DNA from: Bog-473 sp035551835
GTDB taxonomy: Bacteria > Actinomycetota > Acidimicrobiia > Acidimicrobiales > RAAP-2
DNA: 64,000 nucleotides
Reading direction: 5' to 3'
NCBI GenBank assembly: GCA_035551835.1
Contig: DASZMN010000105.1
Coordinates: 1-64,000 of the forward strand
Position numbers and translations under genes: made by a program. The notes under the pieces are model-generated. The model did no database searches. It had not been told where the DNA came from and saw only the letters and a list, made by a program, of their open reading frames with translations. Shown piece by piece: positions 1-7,428 of this stretch. The first letter of the stretch is position 1. Each line of letters begins with the position of its first letter.

Positions 1-85
1 CGTCGGTGCCCGGCTGTTCGACCTCCCCTACCTCGCTGACGGACTCTGCGATGGCCGCGTCAGTTTCGACCAGGTACGCGCCCAA
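1..85 (-). CDS. possible 5' end of the gene downstream of ileS (partial)
   Basis: An open frame runs off the left edge of the window. It starts at a TTG at 85, eight bases after the ileS stop codon, and reads 28 codons without a stop. The peptide is acidic (it begins GAYLVETDAAIAE) and matches no family I can name. Tight spacing behind ileS would fit a co-transcribed gene. The start codon is weak and no Shine-Dalgarno sequence is obvious, so this may be only an open stretch in GC-rich DNA. Confidence 0.25.
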   Translation of the reverse strand, partial: MGAYLVETDAAIAESVSEVGEVEQPGTD

Positions 86-92
86 CCGGCGC

Positions 93-3000
93 TCAGCCCT
101 GGGTCTGGTCCTTCTCCAACCAGACCCGCGTCGGCAACTCGCCGTCGAGGTCCTCGAGTTCGAGAAGGGTCCCTTCGCCCACGCCCGGTTCGGTCAGGAT
201 CTCGTTCGCCAGCACCTCGCGAGCGATGAAGCCGAAGTGTTCGGCGATCAGGTCGAGCCCGACCAGGTGCAGCCGGATGCGATCCGACACCTCCAGGCCG
301 CTCGTCTTGCGCAGGTCCTGCACCAGGCGCACGACATCGCGCGCCAGGCCACGCTTGCGGAGGTCGTCGCTCAACGTGAGATCGAGCGCGACCACCTCCC
401 CGCTGTCCCGCGAGACCGCAAAGCCCTCTTGGCCCCGGACTCGCAGTTGGACGTCCTCCGGCGACAACTCCACGGGTTCACCCCCGAGCAGCACCGTGAT
501 CGGCCGGCCCGCCTCCAACTCCGCCGCCGCGGCGGCGCTTTCGAGCGCCGCGAGCGCCGGCTTGAGCTCCTTCACCCGTTCACCCAGGCGGGGCCCGAGC
601 GCGCGGAAGTTTGGGACCAACTCGAACTCGATAACGTCGCTGAGTTCGTCCGCGGTGTCGATCTCGTCGACATTCAGCTCGTCCGCCACGACGTCGTGCA
701 GGATTTCCGGCGCATCGGACGGGAGGAAGACGAGGGCCCGGGCAAGGGGTTGCCGCACCTTGACCCCGGCCTCACCGCGCGCAGCTCGACCAAGCGAGGT
801 CAGGCGTCGGGCGAGCGCCATCTGAGCCTCGAGATCCCGGTCCACCAGCTCTGTCTCCGCCTTGGGCCAATCCGCCAGGTGCACCGAGTCCGACTCGTCG
901 GCTCCGGTGAGGTGCCGCCACAGAGTGTCGGACACGAACGGGCACATCGGAGCCAGCAGCAATGAGATGGTGGTGAGCACCGTGTGCAGGGTCGCCTGCG
1001 CGGCGAGCGTGTCACTCGGCGGCGCGTCGGGATCCGTGCGCCAGAACCGGCGCCTGCTCCGCCTCACGTACCAGTTGGAGAGATCGCCGACCAGTCCTCC
1101 GAGCGCCGACGACGCATCGAGGGGTTCGTAGCCGCGCAGCGCCTCGGTGACGTCGGTGGTCGTGCTCGCCAGGCGAGACAGGATCCAGCGATCGAGGGCC
1201 CCCCGGGCGGACGGGGGCGGCACGGCGGGGTCGGCCGGATCGAAGCCGTTCAGTGACGCGTAGGTCGAGAAGAAGCTGAAGGTGTTCCACAGCGTCAGCA
1301 ACATGTCCCGCATCGCAGTGTCGATCGCGGCCAGGGACGCCCGCGTCGGTGTCCACGGCGACCCTTGGCTGAACATCCACCACCGCATCGCGTCGGCGCC
1401 GCGGGTGTCGAGGATCTTCCACGGATCGATGATGTTGCCGAGCGATTTGGACATCTTGCGTCCGTCGGCATCGATGATGTGGCCGAGGCACACCACGTGG
1501 CGGTAGGGGCTCTCGCCGTAGACCAGGACATTGACGGCGAGCAACGAATAGAACCAGCCGCGGGTTTGATCGATCGCCTCGGAGATGAAATCCGCTGGAT
1601 ACGTGAAGGCCTCGGCCGATCCGTCTGCGTGCGGGTAGCCGACCTGCGCCGCCGGCATGGAACCCGAGTCGAACCAGGCGTCGATCACCGGTTCGACCCG
1701 GCGGGCCACCGCGAGCTCGTCGTCGTACCCTTCGGCCGCGCACGAGGCGCAGGCAAAGGTCACCTCGTCGATTGACGGGCGGTGCGGGTCGATGCCGCTG
1801 ACGTCTCGGCGGGCGAGGTCCGAAAGCTCGGCCAGCGAGCCGACACACCGCAAGTGACCCCGGCCGCACCGCCAGATGGGCAGCGGCGTGCCCCAGTACC
1901 GGTCGCGCGACAGCGCCCAGTCGACGTTGTTCGCCAACCACTCGCCGAAGCGGCCGTCCCGGATGTAGCCGGGGTGCCAGTCCACCGTTTGGTTCGCCGC
2001 CAAGAGATCGTCCTTGCGAGTCGACGTCGCGATGTACCAGCTGGGCTTGCCCCAATAGATGAGGGGCGTACGACAGCGCCAACAGTGTGGATACGAGTGC
2101 ACATAGGGGAAGCGGCGGATGAGCAGCCCCGTCGACTCCAGGCGGTCGTTGATGTCGTGGTTGGCCTCCCGCACATCGCGGCCGGCGAGCCACGCGATGT
2201 CGGCGCCGAAACGACCGTCGGGACCCACCGGGTTGAGCGTGGGCAGGCCGTTCTCGCGACCGATCTGGCGGTCGATCTCGCCGAAGGCCGGCGCCAGGTG
2301 GACGAGACCGGTGCCCTCCTCGGTGGTGACGTAGGTGGCCGGGACGACCCGCCAGCCATCCGCCCCATGGGGTGGGTCGAGGTCGTCGAAGGGTCGCTGA
2401 TAGTGCAGTCCGACGAGTGACGCTCCGGGGAGCCGTTTGGTCACCCGGGAGCTGGCGCCCTCGCCCATCACGGCGTCGACCAACTCGTCCGCCATGAGCA
2501 TCCCGTCGACGACGGCGTAGGTCAGTTCCGGGTTGACGGCGACGCCGGTGTTGGACAGAAGCGTCCAGGGCGTCGTCGTCCACACGGCCAGCCACTCCGC
2601 GTCACCCACGACGTCGGGGTCGGGGTCGACGAGCCGGAGGCGCACGTAGGCCGACTCGTCCTCCTCGTCGCGGTACACATCCTCCTGGCCGAGCTCGTGG
2701 CTCGACAGCGCCGTGCCACAACGCGGGCAGTACGGCACCACCTTGAGGTCTTCGTAGAGGAGCCCTTGGTCGAAGAGCTGCTGCAGGTGCCACCAGACGG
2801 ACTCGATATAGGAGGGGTTCAACGTCCAATAGGCGTCGGCCATGTCCACCCAGTAGCCGATGCGCGTGGTCAGACGCTCGAACTCGTCGACGTACGAATA
2901 GACCGATTCCCGGCACAGCCGGGTGAACTCGGCGATGCCGACCTGCTCCTCGATCTGCTCCTTGCCGGTGATCCCGAGCTTCTTCTCCACCTCCACCTCG

Positions 3001-3275
3001 ACCGGCAGCCCGTGGGTGTCCCAGCCGGCCCGACGAGCCACGAAGGAACCGTCCATGGTGCGGAAGCGGCAAAAGAGATCCTTGTAGACGCGGGCCCAGA
3101 CGTGGTGCAGGCCGGGCATGCCGTTGGCCGTCGGCGGGCCCTCGTAGAAGACCCACGCCGGCGACCCCACCCGCTGCTCCATCGACCGCTCGAAGACGCG
3201 GTGGGACGCCCAGCGCGCCAACTCGGCCTGTTCAAGGCCGACGAAGTCGGTATCGGGGGGAACGGGTGAGAACAC
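93..3275 (-). CDS. ileS: isoleucyl-tRNA synthetase, type 2
   Basis: Charges tRNA-Ile with isoleucine in the cytosol, with editing of misactivated valine. The 1060-residue length matches type 2 (eukaryote-like) IleRS. The class I catalytic signature appears as GLHH at residues 55-58, inside GMPGLHHVWARVYKD, and KMSKS lies at 607-611. The editing domain spans roughly residues 200-400 (TTTPWTLLSNTG near 233). Cysteine pairs occur in the catalytic and insertion regions (CPRC near 183, CWRC near 398, CASC near 509). The start is a GTG with no strong ribosome-binding site. I looked for a T-box leader and did not find the conserved TGGNACCGCG element. The gene diverges from the GNAT gene. The swapped GXHH signature is discussed as a finding. 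Confidence 0.97.
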   Translation of the reverse strand: MFSPVPPDTDFVGLEQAELARWASHRVFERSMEQRVGSPAWVFYEGPPTANGMPGLHHVWARVYKDLFCRFRTMDGSFVARRAGWDTHGLPVEVEVEKKLGITGKEQIEEQVGIAEFTRLCRESVYSYVDEFERLTTRIGYWVDMADAYWTLNPSYIESVWWHLQQLFDQGLLYEDLKVVPYCPRCGTALSSHELGQEDVYRDEEDESAYVRLRLVDPDPDVVGDAEWLAVWTTTPWTLLSNTGVAVNPELTYAVVDGMLMADELVDAVMGEGASSRVTKRLPGASLVGLHYQRPFDDLDPPHGADGWRVVPATYVTTEEGTGLVHLAPAFGEIDRQIGRENGLPTLNPVGPDGRFGADIAWLAGRDVREANHDINDRLESTGLLIRRFPYVHSYPHCWRCRTPLIYWGKPSWYIATSTRKDDLLAANQTVDWHPGYIRDGRFGEWLANNVDWALSRDRYWGTPLPIWRCGRGHLRCVGSLAELSDLARRDVSGIDPHRPSIDEVTFACASCAAEGYDDELAVARRVEPVIDAWFDSGSMPAAQVGYPHADGSAEAFTYPADFISEAIDQTRGWFYSLLAVNVLVYGESPYRHVVCLGHIIDADGRKMSKSLGNIIDPWKILDTRGADAMRWWMFSQGSPWTPTRASLAAIDTAMRDMLLTLWNTFSFFSTYASLNGFDPADPAVPPPSARGALDRWILSRLASTTTDVTEALRGYEPLDASSALGGLVGDLSNWYVRRSRRRFWRTDPDAPPSDTLAAQATLHTVLTTISLLLAPMCPFVSDTLWRHLTGADESDSVHLADWPKAETELVDRDLEAQMALARRLTSLGRAARGEAGVKVRQPLARALVFLPSDAPEILHDVVADELNVDEIDTADELSDVIEFELVPNFRALGPRLGERVKELKPALAALESAAAAAELEAGRPITVLLGGEPVELSPEDVQLRVRGQEGFAVSRDSGEVVALDLTLSDDLRKRGLARDVVRLVQDLRKTSGLEVSDRIRLHLVGLDLIAEHFGFIAREVLANEILTEPGVGEGTLLELEDLDGELPTRVWLEKDQTQG

Positions 3276-3400
3276 AGGTATGAGGGGGTCGACACCCGGG
3301 AACGAAGTGCACCTGGCGTCTCGGAAAGAATAGAGGGTATGGATCCAGCCGCCTCCGCCGTGTCCGTGCGCACGGAGGCGTTCGAGTCGCCAGGGCCTCG

Positions 3401-3685
3401 ATGGGTGGCGTCGGGGTTCGTGTGGTCGGCGAAGGGGTCGGGGAGGTCCGGCGACTCTGGGTCGACGAAGCGAGACGCGGTCAGGGCCTCGGCCGGACCC
3501 TCATGAGCGGCTTGGAAGAAGAAGCCGGGACGCTGGGTCTGTCGTCCCTGATCCTCGCCACGGGCGGCCGCCAGCCCGAGGCGGTCGGGCTCTACGAGTC
3601 GACCGGATGGGAGCGACTCCACACGGATGCGGACCGTGCACCTCTCCCGACGTGCTTCATCCAGTTCTCCAAGGTCATCGCGTGA
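3401..3685 (+). CDS. GNAT-family N-acetyltransferase, N-terminally truncated
   Basis: Acetyl-CoA-dependent acetyltransferase fold. The 94 residues hold the core of the GNAT domain: motif A with the pyrophosphate loop (GEVRRLWVDEARRGQGLGRT), then the motif B region ending QPEAVGLYESTGWERL. The usual beta1-alpha2 half, about 50-60 residues, is missing. An ATG at 3339 in another frame encodes a peptide (SVRTEAFESPG) like a GNAT N-terminus, so an out-of-frame internal deletion near 3390-3405 is likely and this may be a pseudogene. The start at 3401 has no ribosome-binding site. The stop codon overlaps the next gene's start (TGATG). Substrate unknown. Confidence 0.6.
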   Translation: MGGVGVRVVGEGVGEVRRLWVDEARRGQGLGRTLMSGLEEEAGTLGLSSLILATGGRQPEAVGLYESTGWERLHTDADRAPLPTCFIQFSKVIA

Positions 3686-4458
3686 TGGACCGACGCCAAT
3701 TCGAAGTCGTCTGCGAGATCGAGCCCGCCACGACGCCCGACCTGACACGGGTGCGCCACCAGATCGGCGTGCTCAGTCCCATTGCGACCTCGTTCCTGAT
3801 CCCGGACAACCACATCGGTCGCGCCACCGTCTCGAGCGTGGCCGTCGCGCATGAGGTGCAGGCCATGGGGGGCCGGTCGATCGCGTGTTTGAACGCCCGC
3901 GACCGGAACCTCCTGGGGTTCAGGCGCGACCTCCTGACGGCCGCCGCGTACGGCGTCGACCAGTTCCTCTTCGTCTACGGCGACGACCCTCTGGCCGGTT
4001 CCCGTACCAGCGAGCTCACGGTGCGCACGATGATCGCCGAGGGACGGGCCTACTCCGAGACTCTCGGCGATCGCGCCCCCATGCGCTTTGGCGCGGCGAC
4101 CGGGTTGCGGGAGCTCCCCGAGTGGAAGCAATCGGCCGACTTCCTCTTCGTGCAGATCGGCTTCTCCCTCGAGGCGCTCTTGGCCTGGCGGAGGGGCATC
4201 GACCTGGATATGCCGGTCTACGCCGGCGTCATCGTCCTGGCCAGCGCCGGCATGGCGCGCCGCCTGACGACCGACATCCCGGGTCTGGAGATCCCCCGAG
4301 ACCTCGTCGAGCGTCTGGAACACGATCGCGACGCGGGTGTCGACGTCGCCGTTGACCTCGTGACCGCGATCCGGGACGCCGGCCTCTTCGACGGAGTCCA
4401 TCTGATACCCGTCGCCCGTTACCGCGAAATGGCGGCCCGGCTCGAACAGGTGCTCTGA
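3685..4458 (+). CDS. methylenetetrahydrofolate reductase (MetF) family protein
   Basis: TIM-barrel protein of the MetF/MTHFR family, which reduces 5,10-methylene-THF to 5-methyl-THF with flavin. Supporting motifs: an early Glu in FEVVCEIEPATTPDL (MetF has a catalytic Glu there), SFLIPDNHIGRATV, ACLNARDRN, the barrel strand FLFVYGDDPL, and a late strand DFLFVQIGF. At 257 residues it is somewhat shorter than standard MetF (about 290) and divergent, so a related folate or C1 enzyme, as in some demethylase systems, is possible. I chose the ATG at 3685 because it overlaps the GNAT stop; an upstream in-frame ATG at 3607 lies within the GNAT gene. It converges on a HAD gene seven bases away. Confidence 0.75.
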   Translation: MDRRQFEVVCEIEPATTPDLTRVRHQIGVLSPIATSFLIPDNHIGRATVSSVAVAHEVQAMGGRSIACLNARDRNLLGFRRDLLTAAAYGVDQFLFVYGDDPLAGSRTSELTVRTMIAEGRAYSETLGDRAPMRFGAATGLRELPEWKQSADFLFVQIGFSLEALLAWRRGIDLDMPVYAGVIVLASAGMARRLTTDIPGLEIPRDLVERLEHDRDAGVDVAVDLVTAIRDAGLFDGVHLIPVARYREMAARLEQVL

Positions 4459-4465
4459 GCCCGTA

Positions 4466-5182
4466 TCACCCCTCGGGGGCTCCGCCGAAGTGGCGCCGGG
4501 CGACCTCGTCCAACGAGGCGTCATCGACCTCGGTCAGGGAATCGACGACCAGGTCGGCCAATCCGAAGGCAGGGTGCCCACCCTCGCCCGACTCGGGCAC
4601 GGCGATGCAGGCCATGGAGGCCGCCTTCGCGGCCACCACGCCGGCCGGCGCGTCCTCCCACACCACGCAGCGACGGGGTGCGGCGCCCAGCTTCGCCGCG
4701 GCCGACAAGAAGACCGCTGGGTGCGGCTTGCCGTACTCCTCGTCCTCCGCCGAGTGCACGAGCGCGAAGCGCCCACGCAGCCCGAAGCGCTCGAGGGCCG
4801 CGTCGATCAAGCGGTACTCGGAGGACGACGCCACGGCCAGGCCCAGCCCGCGCTTCTCGCACAGGTCGATCGCACCGACGGCGCCGGGCTTCAGCTCGCC
4901 CTTGGTCAGGATCAGCTCGATCACCCGGTCCACGATCGTCACCGCCACCTCCGCCGGCGACGGGCCCGACCACGGGTACAGCCCGTACCAGTGGGTCGTG
5001 ACCTCGTGGACGAACATCCCCTTGGTCGTGCGACAACCGTCCTTGTCGAGCGGGACGCCGAGGCGGTCGCCGAGTATCTCGATCTCGGCCTCGTGCCACA
5101 GCACCTCCGAGTCGATCAACAACCCGTCCATGTCGAAGATGGACGCATGGAACCCCGCCTGGACGGGGTGCGGCGGACTCAA
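4466..5182 (-). CDS. HAD-superfamily phosphatase, beta-phosphoglucomutase/sugar-phosphatase subgroup
   Basis: Haloacid dehalogenase-like hydrolase with an alpha-helical cap, resembling 2-deoxyglucose-6-phosphatase (YniC/HxpB) proteins. Motif I is IFDMDGLLIDSE with the nucleophilic Asp, motif II is AVASSSEYR, the motif III lysine is in YGKPHPAVF, and motif IV is VVWEDAPAGV. The nucleophile precedes the first ATG, so translation must begin upstream. The TTG at 5182 overlaps the stop codon of the glutathione peroxidase gene (TTGA), implying translational coupling, and gives 238 residues. Specific phosphoester substrate unknown. Confidence 0.85.
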   Translation of the reverse strand: MSPPHPVQAGFHASIFDMDGLLIDSEVLWHEAEIEILGDRLGVPLDKDGCRTTKGMFVHEVTTHWYGLYPWSGPSPAEVAVTIVDRVIELILTKGELKPGAVGAIDLCEKRGLGLAVASSSEYRLIDAALERFGLRGRFALVHSAEDEEYGKPHPAVFLSAAAKLGAAPRRCVVWEDAPAGVVAAKAASMACIAVPESGEGGHPAFGLADLVVDSLTEVDDASLDEVARRHFGGAPEG

Positions 5183-5667
5183 GCGGTCAGCTGCGCCTCG
5201 ATGTCGCTCACGATCACCGAGTCCTCCGGCTCCACCTGCGGCCGGTAGCGCGCCACGATCTGGCCTTCGGGTGACACGAGGAACTTCTCGAAGTTCCACG
5301 TGATGTCGCCCGCGTTGCCCTCGGCGTCCGCCTTCTCGGTCAGCTCGGCGTAGATCGGATGCCGGTCGTCGCCATTCACGTCGACCTTCTCCGTCAGCGG
5401 GAACGTCACCCCGTACGTCGCGGAACAGAACTGCGCAATCTCCTCGGCCGAGCCCGGCTCCTGGCCCAGGAACTGGTTGCACGGGAAGCCGATGACCGAG
5501 AACCCGCGGTCGCCGTACTGCTTCTGCAGGCGCTCGAGGCCCTCGTACTGGGGAGTCAGGCCGCACTTGGACGCCACGTTGACGAGCAGCAGCGTCCGGC
5601 CGGCGTAGTCGCCGAGCTTGGTGTCGGCGCCTTGGAGCGTGTGAATGGGGATGTCGTAGAGAGCCAT
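5179..5667 (-). CDS. glutathione peroxidase-family thiol peroxidase
   Basis: Reduces hydrogen peroxide or lipid peroxides with a thiol donor; in actinobacteria probably thioredoxin- or mycothiol-linked rather than glutathione-linked (inference). The 162 residues contain the three family blocks in order: LLVNVASKCGLTPQY with the peroxidatic Cys in place of selenocysteine, VIGFPCNQFLGQEPG with the conserved Gln and a likely resolving Cys, and ITWNFEKFLV with the catalytic Trp-Asn. Length and spacing are normal. It is the first gene of a two-gene leftward unit with the coupled HAD gene and diverges from a quinone oxidoreductase-like gene. Confidence 0.93.
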   Translation of the reverse strand: MALYDIPIHTLQGADTKLGDYAGRTLLLVNVASKCGLTPQYEGLERLQKQYGDRGFSVIGFPCNQFLGQEPGSAEEIAQFCSATYGVTFPLTEKVDVNGDDRHPIYAELTEKADAEGNAGDITWNFEKFLVSPEGQIVARYRPQVEPEDSVIVSDIEAQLTA

Positions 5668-5710
5668 GGCTGGACCCTACCGGCCCCGGCTCGGCGGCCG
5701 CTCGGCCCTT

Positions 5711-5716
5711 TAGTGT
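5711..5716 (+). promoter_or_regulatory. candidate -10 element (TAGTGT), leaderless start
   Basis: TAGTGT fits the actinobacterial TANNNT -10 pattern and ends 7 nt before the ATG at 5724. No Shine-Dalgarno sequence lies between them, so transcription probably begins at or near the start codon. The same arrangement recurs at six other genes in the window. Confidence 0.45.
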
Positions 5717-5723
5717 GGCCGCC

Positions 5724-6665
5724 ATGCATGCCACCGTGATCCGCGACAACGAACTGCATTGGGAAGAGCACGACGACCCGGTCCCGGGCGACACGGAGCT
5801 CCTCGTTTCGGTAAAGGCGGCCGGGATCAACTCCGCCGACCTGGTCCAGCGGCTCGGCTTCTACCCCGCCCCGCCCGGATGGCCGCCCGACATCCCGGGC
5901 ATGGAGATGGCCGGCGAGGTCGTCGCCGTCGGACGGTCGGTCACGCTCTTCGCGCCCGGTGACCGCGTGATGGCGCTGGTCGGCGGGGGCGCGCAGGCCG
6001 AGCTGGCCTTCGTCGACGAGATGCACGCGCTCGCCGTTCCCGACGGCCTGGACTGGCCGGAGGCGGGCGGCTTCATGGAGGCCTTCACGACGGCCCACGA
6101 CGCGCTGTGCACCCAGGCCGGATTGCAGATCGGCGAGCGTGTGCTGGTGAGCGGCGCCGCGGGTGGCGTCGGGACGGCCGGCGTGCAGCTGGCTGCGGCC
6201 GGCGGCGCCCACGTGACGGCGACGGTGCGCAAGGCCGACCACCGTGAGGCGGTGCGTGCTCTCGGGGCCGACGTGGTGATCGCTCCGGGTGACGAGGGCG
6301 ACCACGGCCCCTACGACGTCGTCTTGGAGTTGGTGGGACAGGCGAGTCTCGGTGGGGTGCTGCCGTATCTCGCCCCGTGGTCCCGTGTCGTCGTGATCGG
6401 GGTCGGGTCGGGTGGCCGGATGGAGATCGACCTGATGCAGCTGATGACCCAGCGCATCCGCATCGGCGGCACCACCCTGCGCTCCCGCACCCGACAGGAG
6501 AAGGGGGGCGTGGTGGCCAGCATGTGGGCGCACGTCCTTCCCCTGCTCGCGGCGGGACGGCTCCGGGTCCCGGTGGCCGAGTCCTTCCCCCTCGAGCGGG
6601 CCGAGGCCGCGTACGAGCGGTTCGGGGCGGGGGGCAAGCTGGGCAAGGTCGTGCTCGTGGCGTGA
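5724..6665 (+). CDS. NADPH:quinone oxidoreductase-like zinc-free MDR enzyme
   Basis: Medium-chain dehydrogenase/reductase of the quinone oxidoreductase branch, expected to reduce quinones or enones with NADPH. The 313 residues have the GroES-like N-terminal half (VKAAGINSADLVQRLG, then IPGMEMAGEVVAVG) and a Rossmann half with the nucleotide loop VLVSGAAGGVGTAGVQLA near 135-155. Structural and catalytic zinc ligands are absent, as expected for this branch. I chose ATG 5724 over the in-frame GTG 5715 because of the -10-like element directly upstream. It is followed 13 bases later by a HAD gene on the same strand. Confidence 0.85.
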   Translation: MHATVIRDNELHWEEHDDPVPGDTELLVSVKAAGINSADLVQRLGFYPAPPGWPPDIPGMEMAGEVVAVGRSVTLFAPGDRVMALVGGGAQAELAFVDEMHALAVPDGLDWPEAGGFMEAFTTAHDALCTQAGLQIGERVLVSGAAGGVGTAGVQLAAAGGAHVTATVRKADHREAVRALGADVVIAPGDEGDHGPYDVVLELVGQASLGGVLPYLAPWSRVVVIGVGSGGRMEIDLMQLMTQRIRIGGTTLRSRTRQEKGGVVASMWAHVLPLLAAGRLRVPVAESFPLERAEAAYERFGAGGKLGKVVLVA

Positions 6666-6678
6666 CGCGGCCCGGTCG

Positions 6679-7428
6679 ATGATCGAGGCCGTCCTGTTCG
6701 ACGGCGACCAGACGCTGTGGGACTTCGAACGCGTCATGCGCGAGGCGCTGATCGCCGTCCTCGACGAGCTGCGGGTGGCGCGTCCGGGCTCGTATACGAG
6801 GGGACTGCGGTGGGAGGACATGGAGCGCGACCGGGCCGCGGTCGGGATCGAACTGGAGGGCATCGAGTACAACCTGGCCCGTCTGCGGGTGCTCGGGTTC
6901 GCCCGGACGCTGGAACGACTACGGGAGGCGCAGGGCGGTGACGGCGACGCCGAGGCCGAGGCCGACGCCGACGCCGACGCCGAGCTCACCGAAGCGCTCA
7001 GCGTCTCGTACTTCGAGCACCGCGACCGTGACCCGGGCCTCTTCGCCGACACGGTGCCCGGCCTGGACGCGCTACGGGGTGACTACCGACTGGGTCTGCT
7101 CTCCAACGGGAGCCGCTTGCCCGAGAAGGTCGGGCTGGGCGGCTACTTCGAATCCGTCGTCTTCGCGCAAGACCATCGGATCGCCAAACCCGACAAGGGC
7201 ATCTTCGAGGTCGTCGAACGCCAACTCGGGGTCGGGCCCGAAGCCTGCGTGCTCGTGGGCGACCACCCCGTCAACGACGTCGCCGGCGCGCGGGGCGCCG
7301 GCTGGCGCTCGGTGTGGATCGATCGCGACGGGACGGCCCCCTTCCCCGCCGACGGACCACCGCCAGACGCCGTTGTGAGGAGGTTGATCGAGCTGCCCGA
7401 CGTGCTGCGGCGGCTCGCTTCGGCTTAG
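6679..7428 (+). CDS. HAD-superfamily hydrolase with an acidic (D/E)-A repeat
   Basis: HAD phosphatase of about 249 residues. Motif I is VLFDGDQTLWDF, motif II is LGLLSNGSRL, the motif III lysine is in RIAKPDKGIF, and motif IV is VLVGDHPVNDVAGARG. The overall pattern resembles YjjG-like nucleotidases or other HAD-IA hydrolases. In the cap region (residues 90-102) a run of alternating Asp/Glu and Ala is encoded by six tandem hexamers of the GACGCC/GAGGCC type, probably a slippage-prone linker. The 3' end overlaps the convergent thiolase gene by four bases. Substrate unknown. Confidence 0.8.
   Translation: MIEAVLFDGDQTLWDFERVMREALIAVLDELRVARPGSYTRGLRWEDMERDRAAVGIELEGIEYNLARLRVLGFARTLERLREAQGGDGDAEAEADADADAELTEALSVSYFEHRDRDPGLFADTVPGLDALRGDYRLGLLSNGSRLPEKVGLGGYFESVVFAQDHRIAKPDKGIFEVVERQLGVGPEACVLVGDHPVNDVAGARGAGWRSVWIDRDGTAPFPADGPPPDAVVRRLIELPDVLRRLASA
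6946..6984 (+). repeat. hexanucleotide tandem repeat inside a HAD gene
   Basis: Six in-frame copies of a GACGCC or GAGGCC unit plus one extra GAG codon encode alternating acidic residues and alanine. A change in copy number would keep the frame and only lengthen or shorten the acidic linker. Confidence 0.8.

Noticed and set aside
3276..3400. T-box riboswitch upstream of ileS
   Set aside because: Actinobacterial ileS genes often have one, but the conserved TGGNACCGCG element and a specifier loop are not seen in the short spacer.
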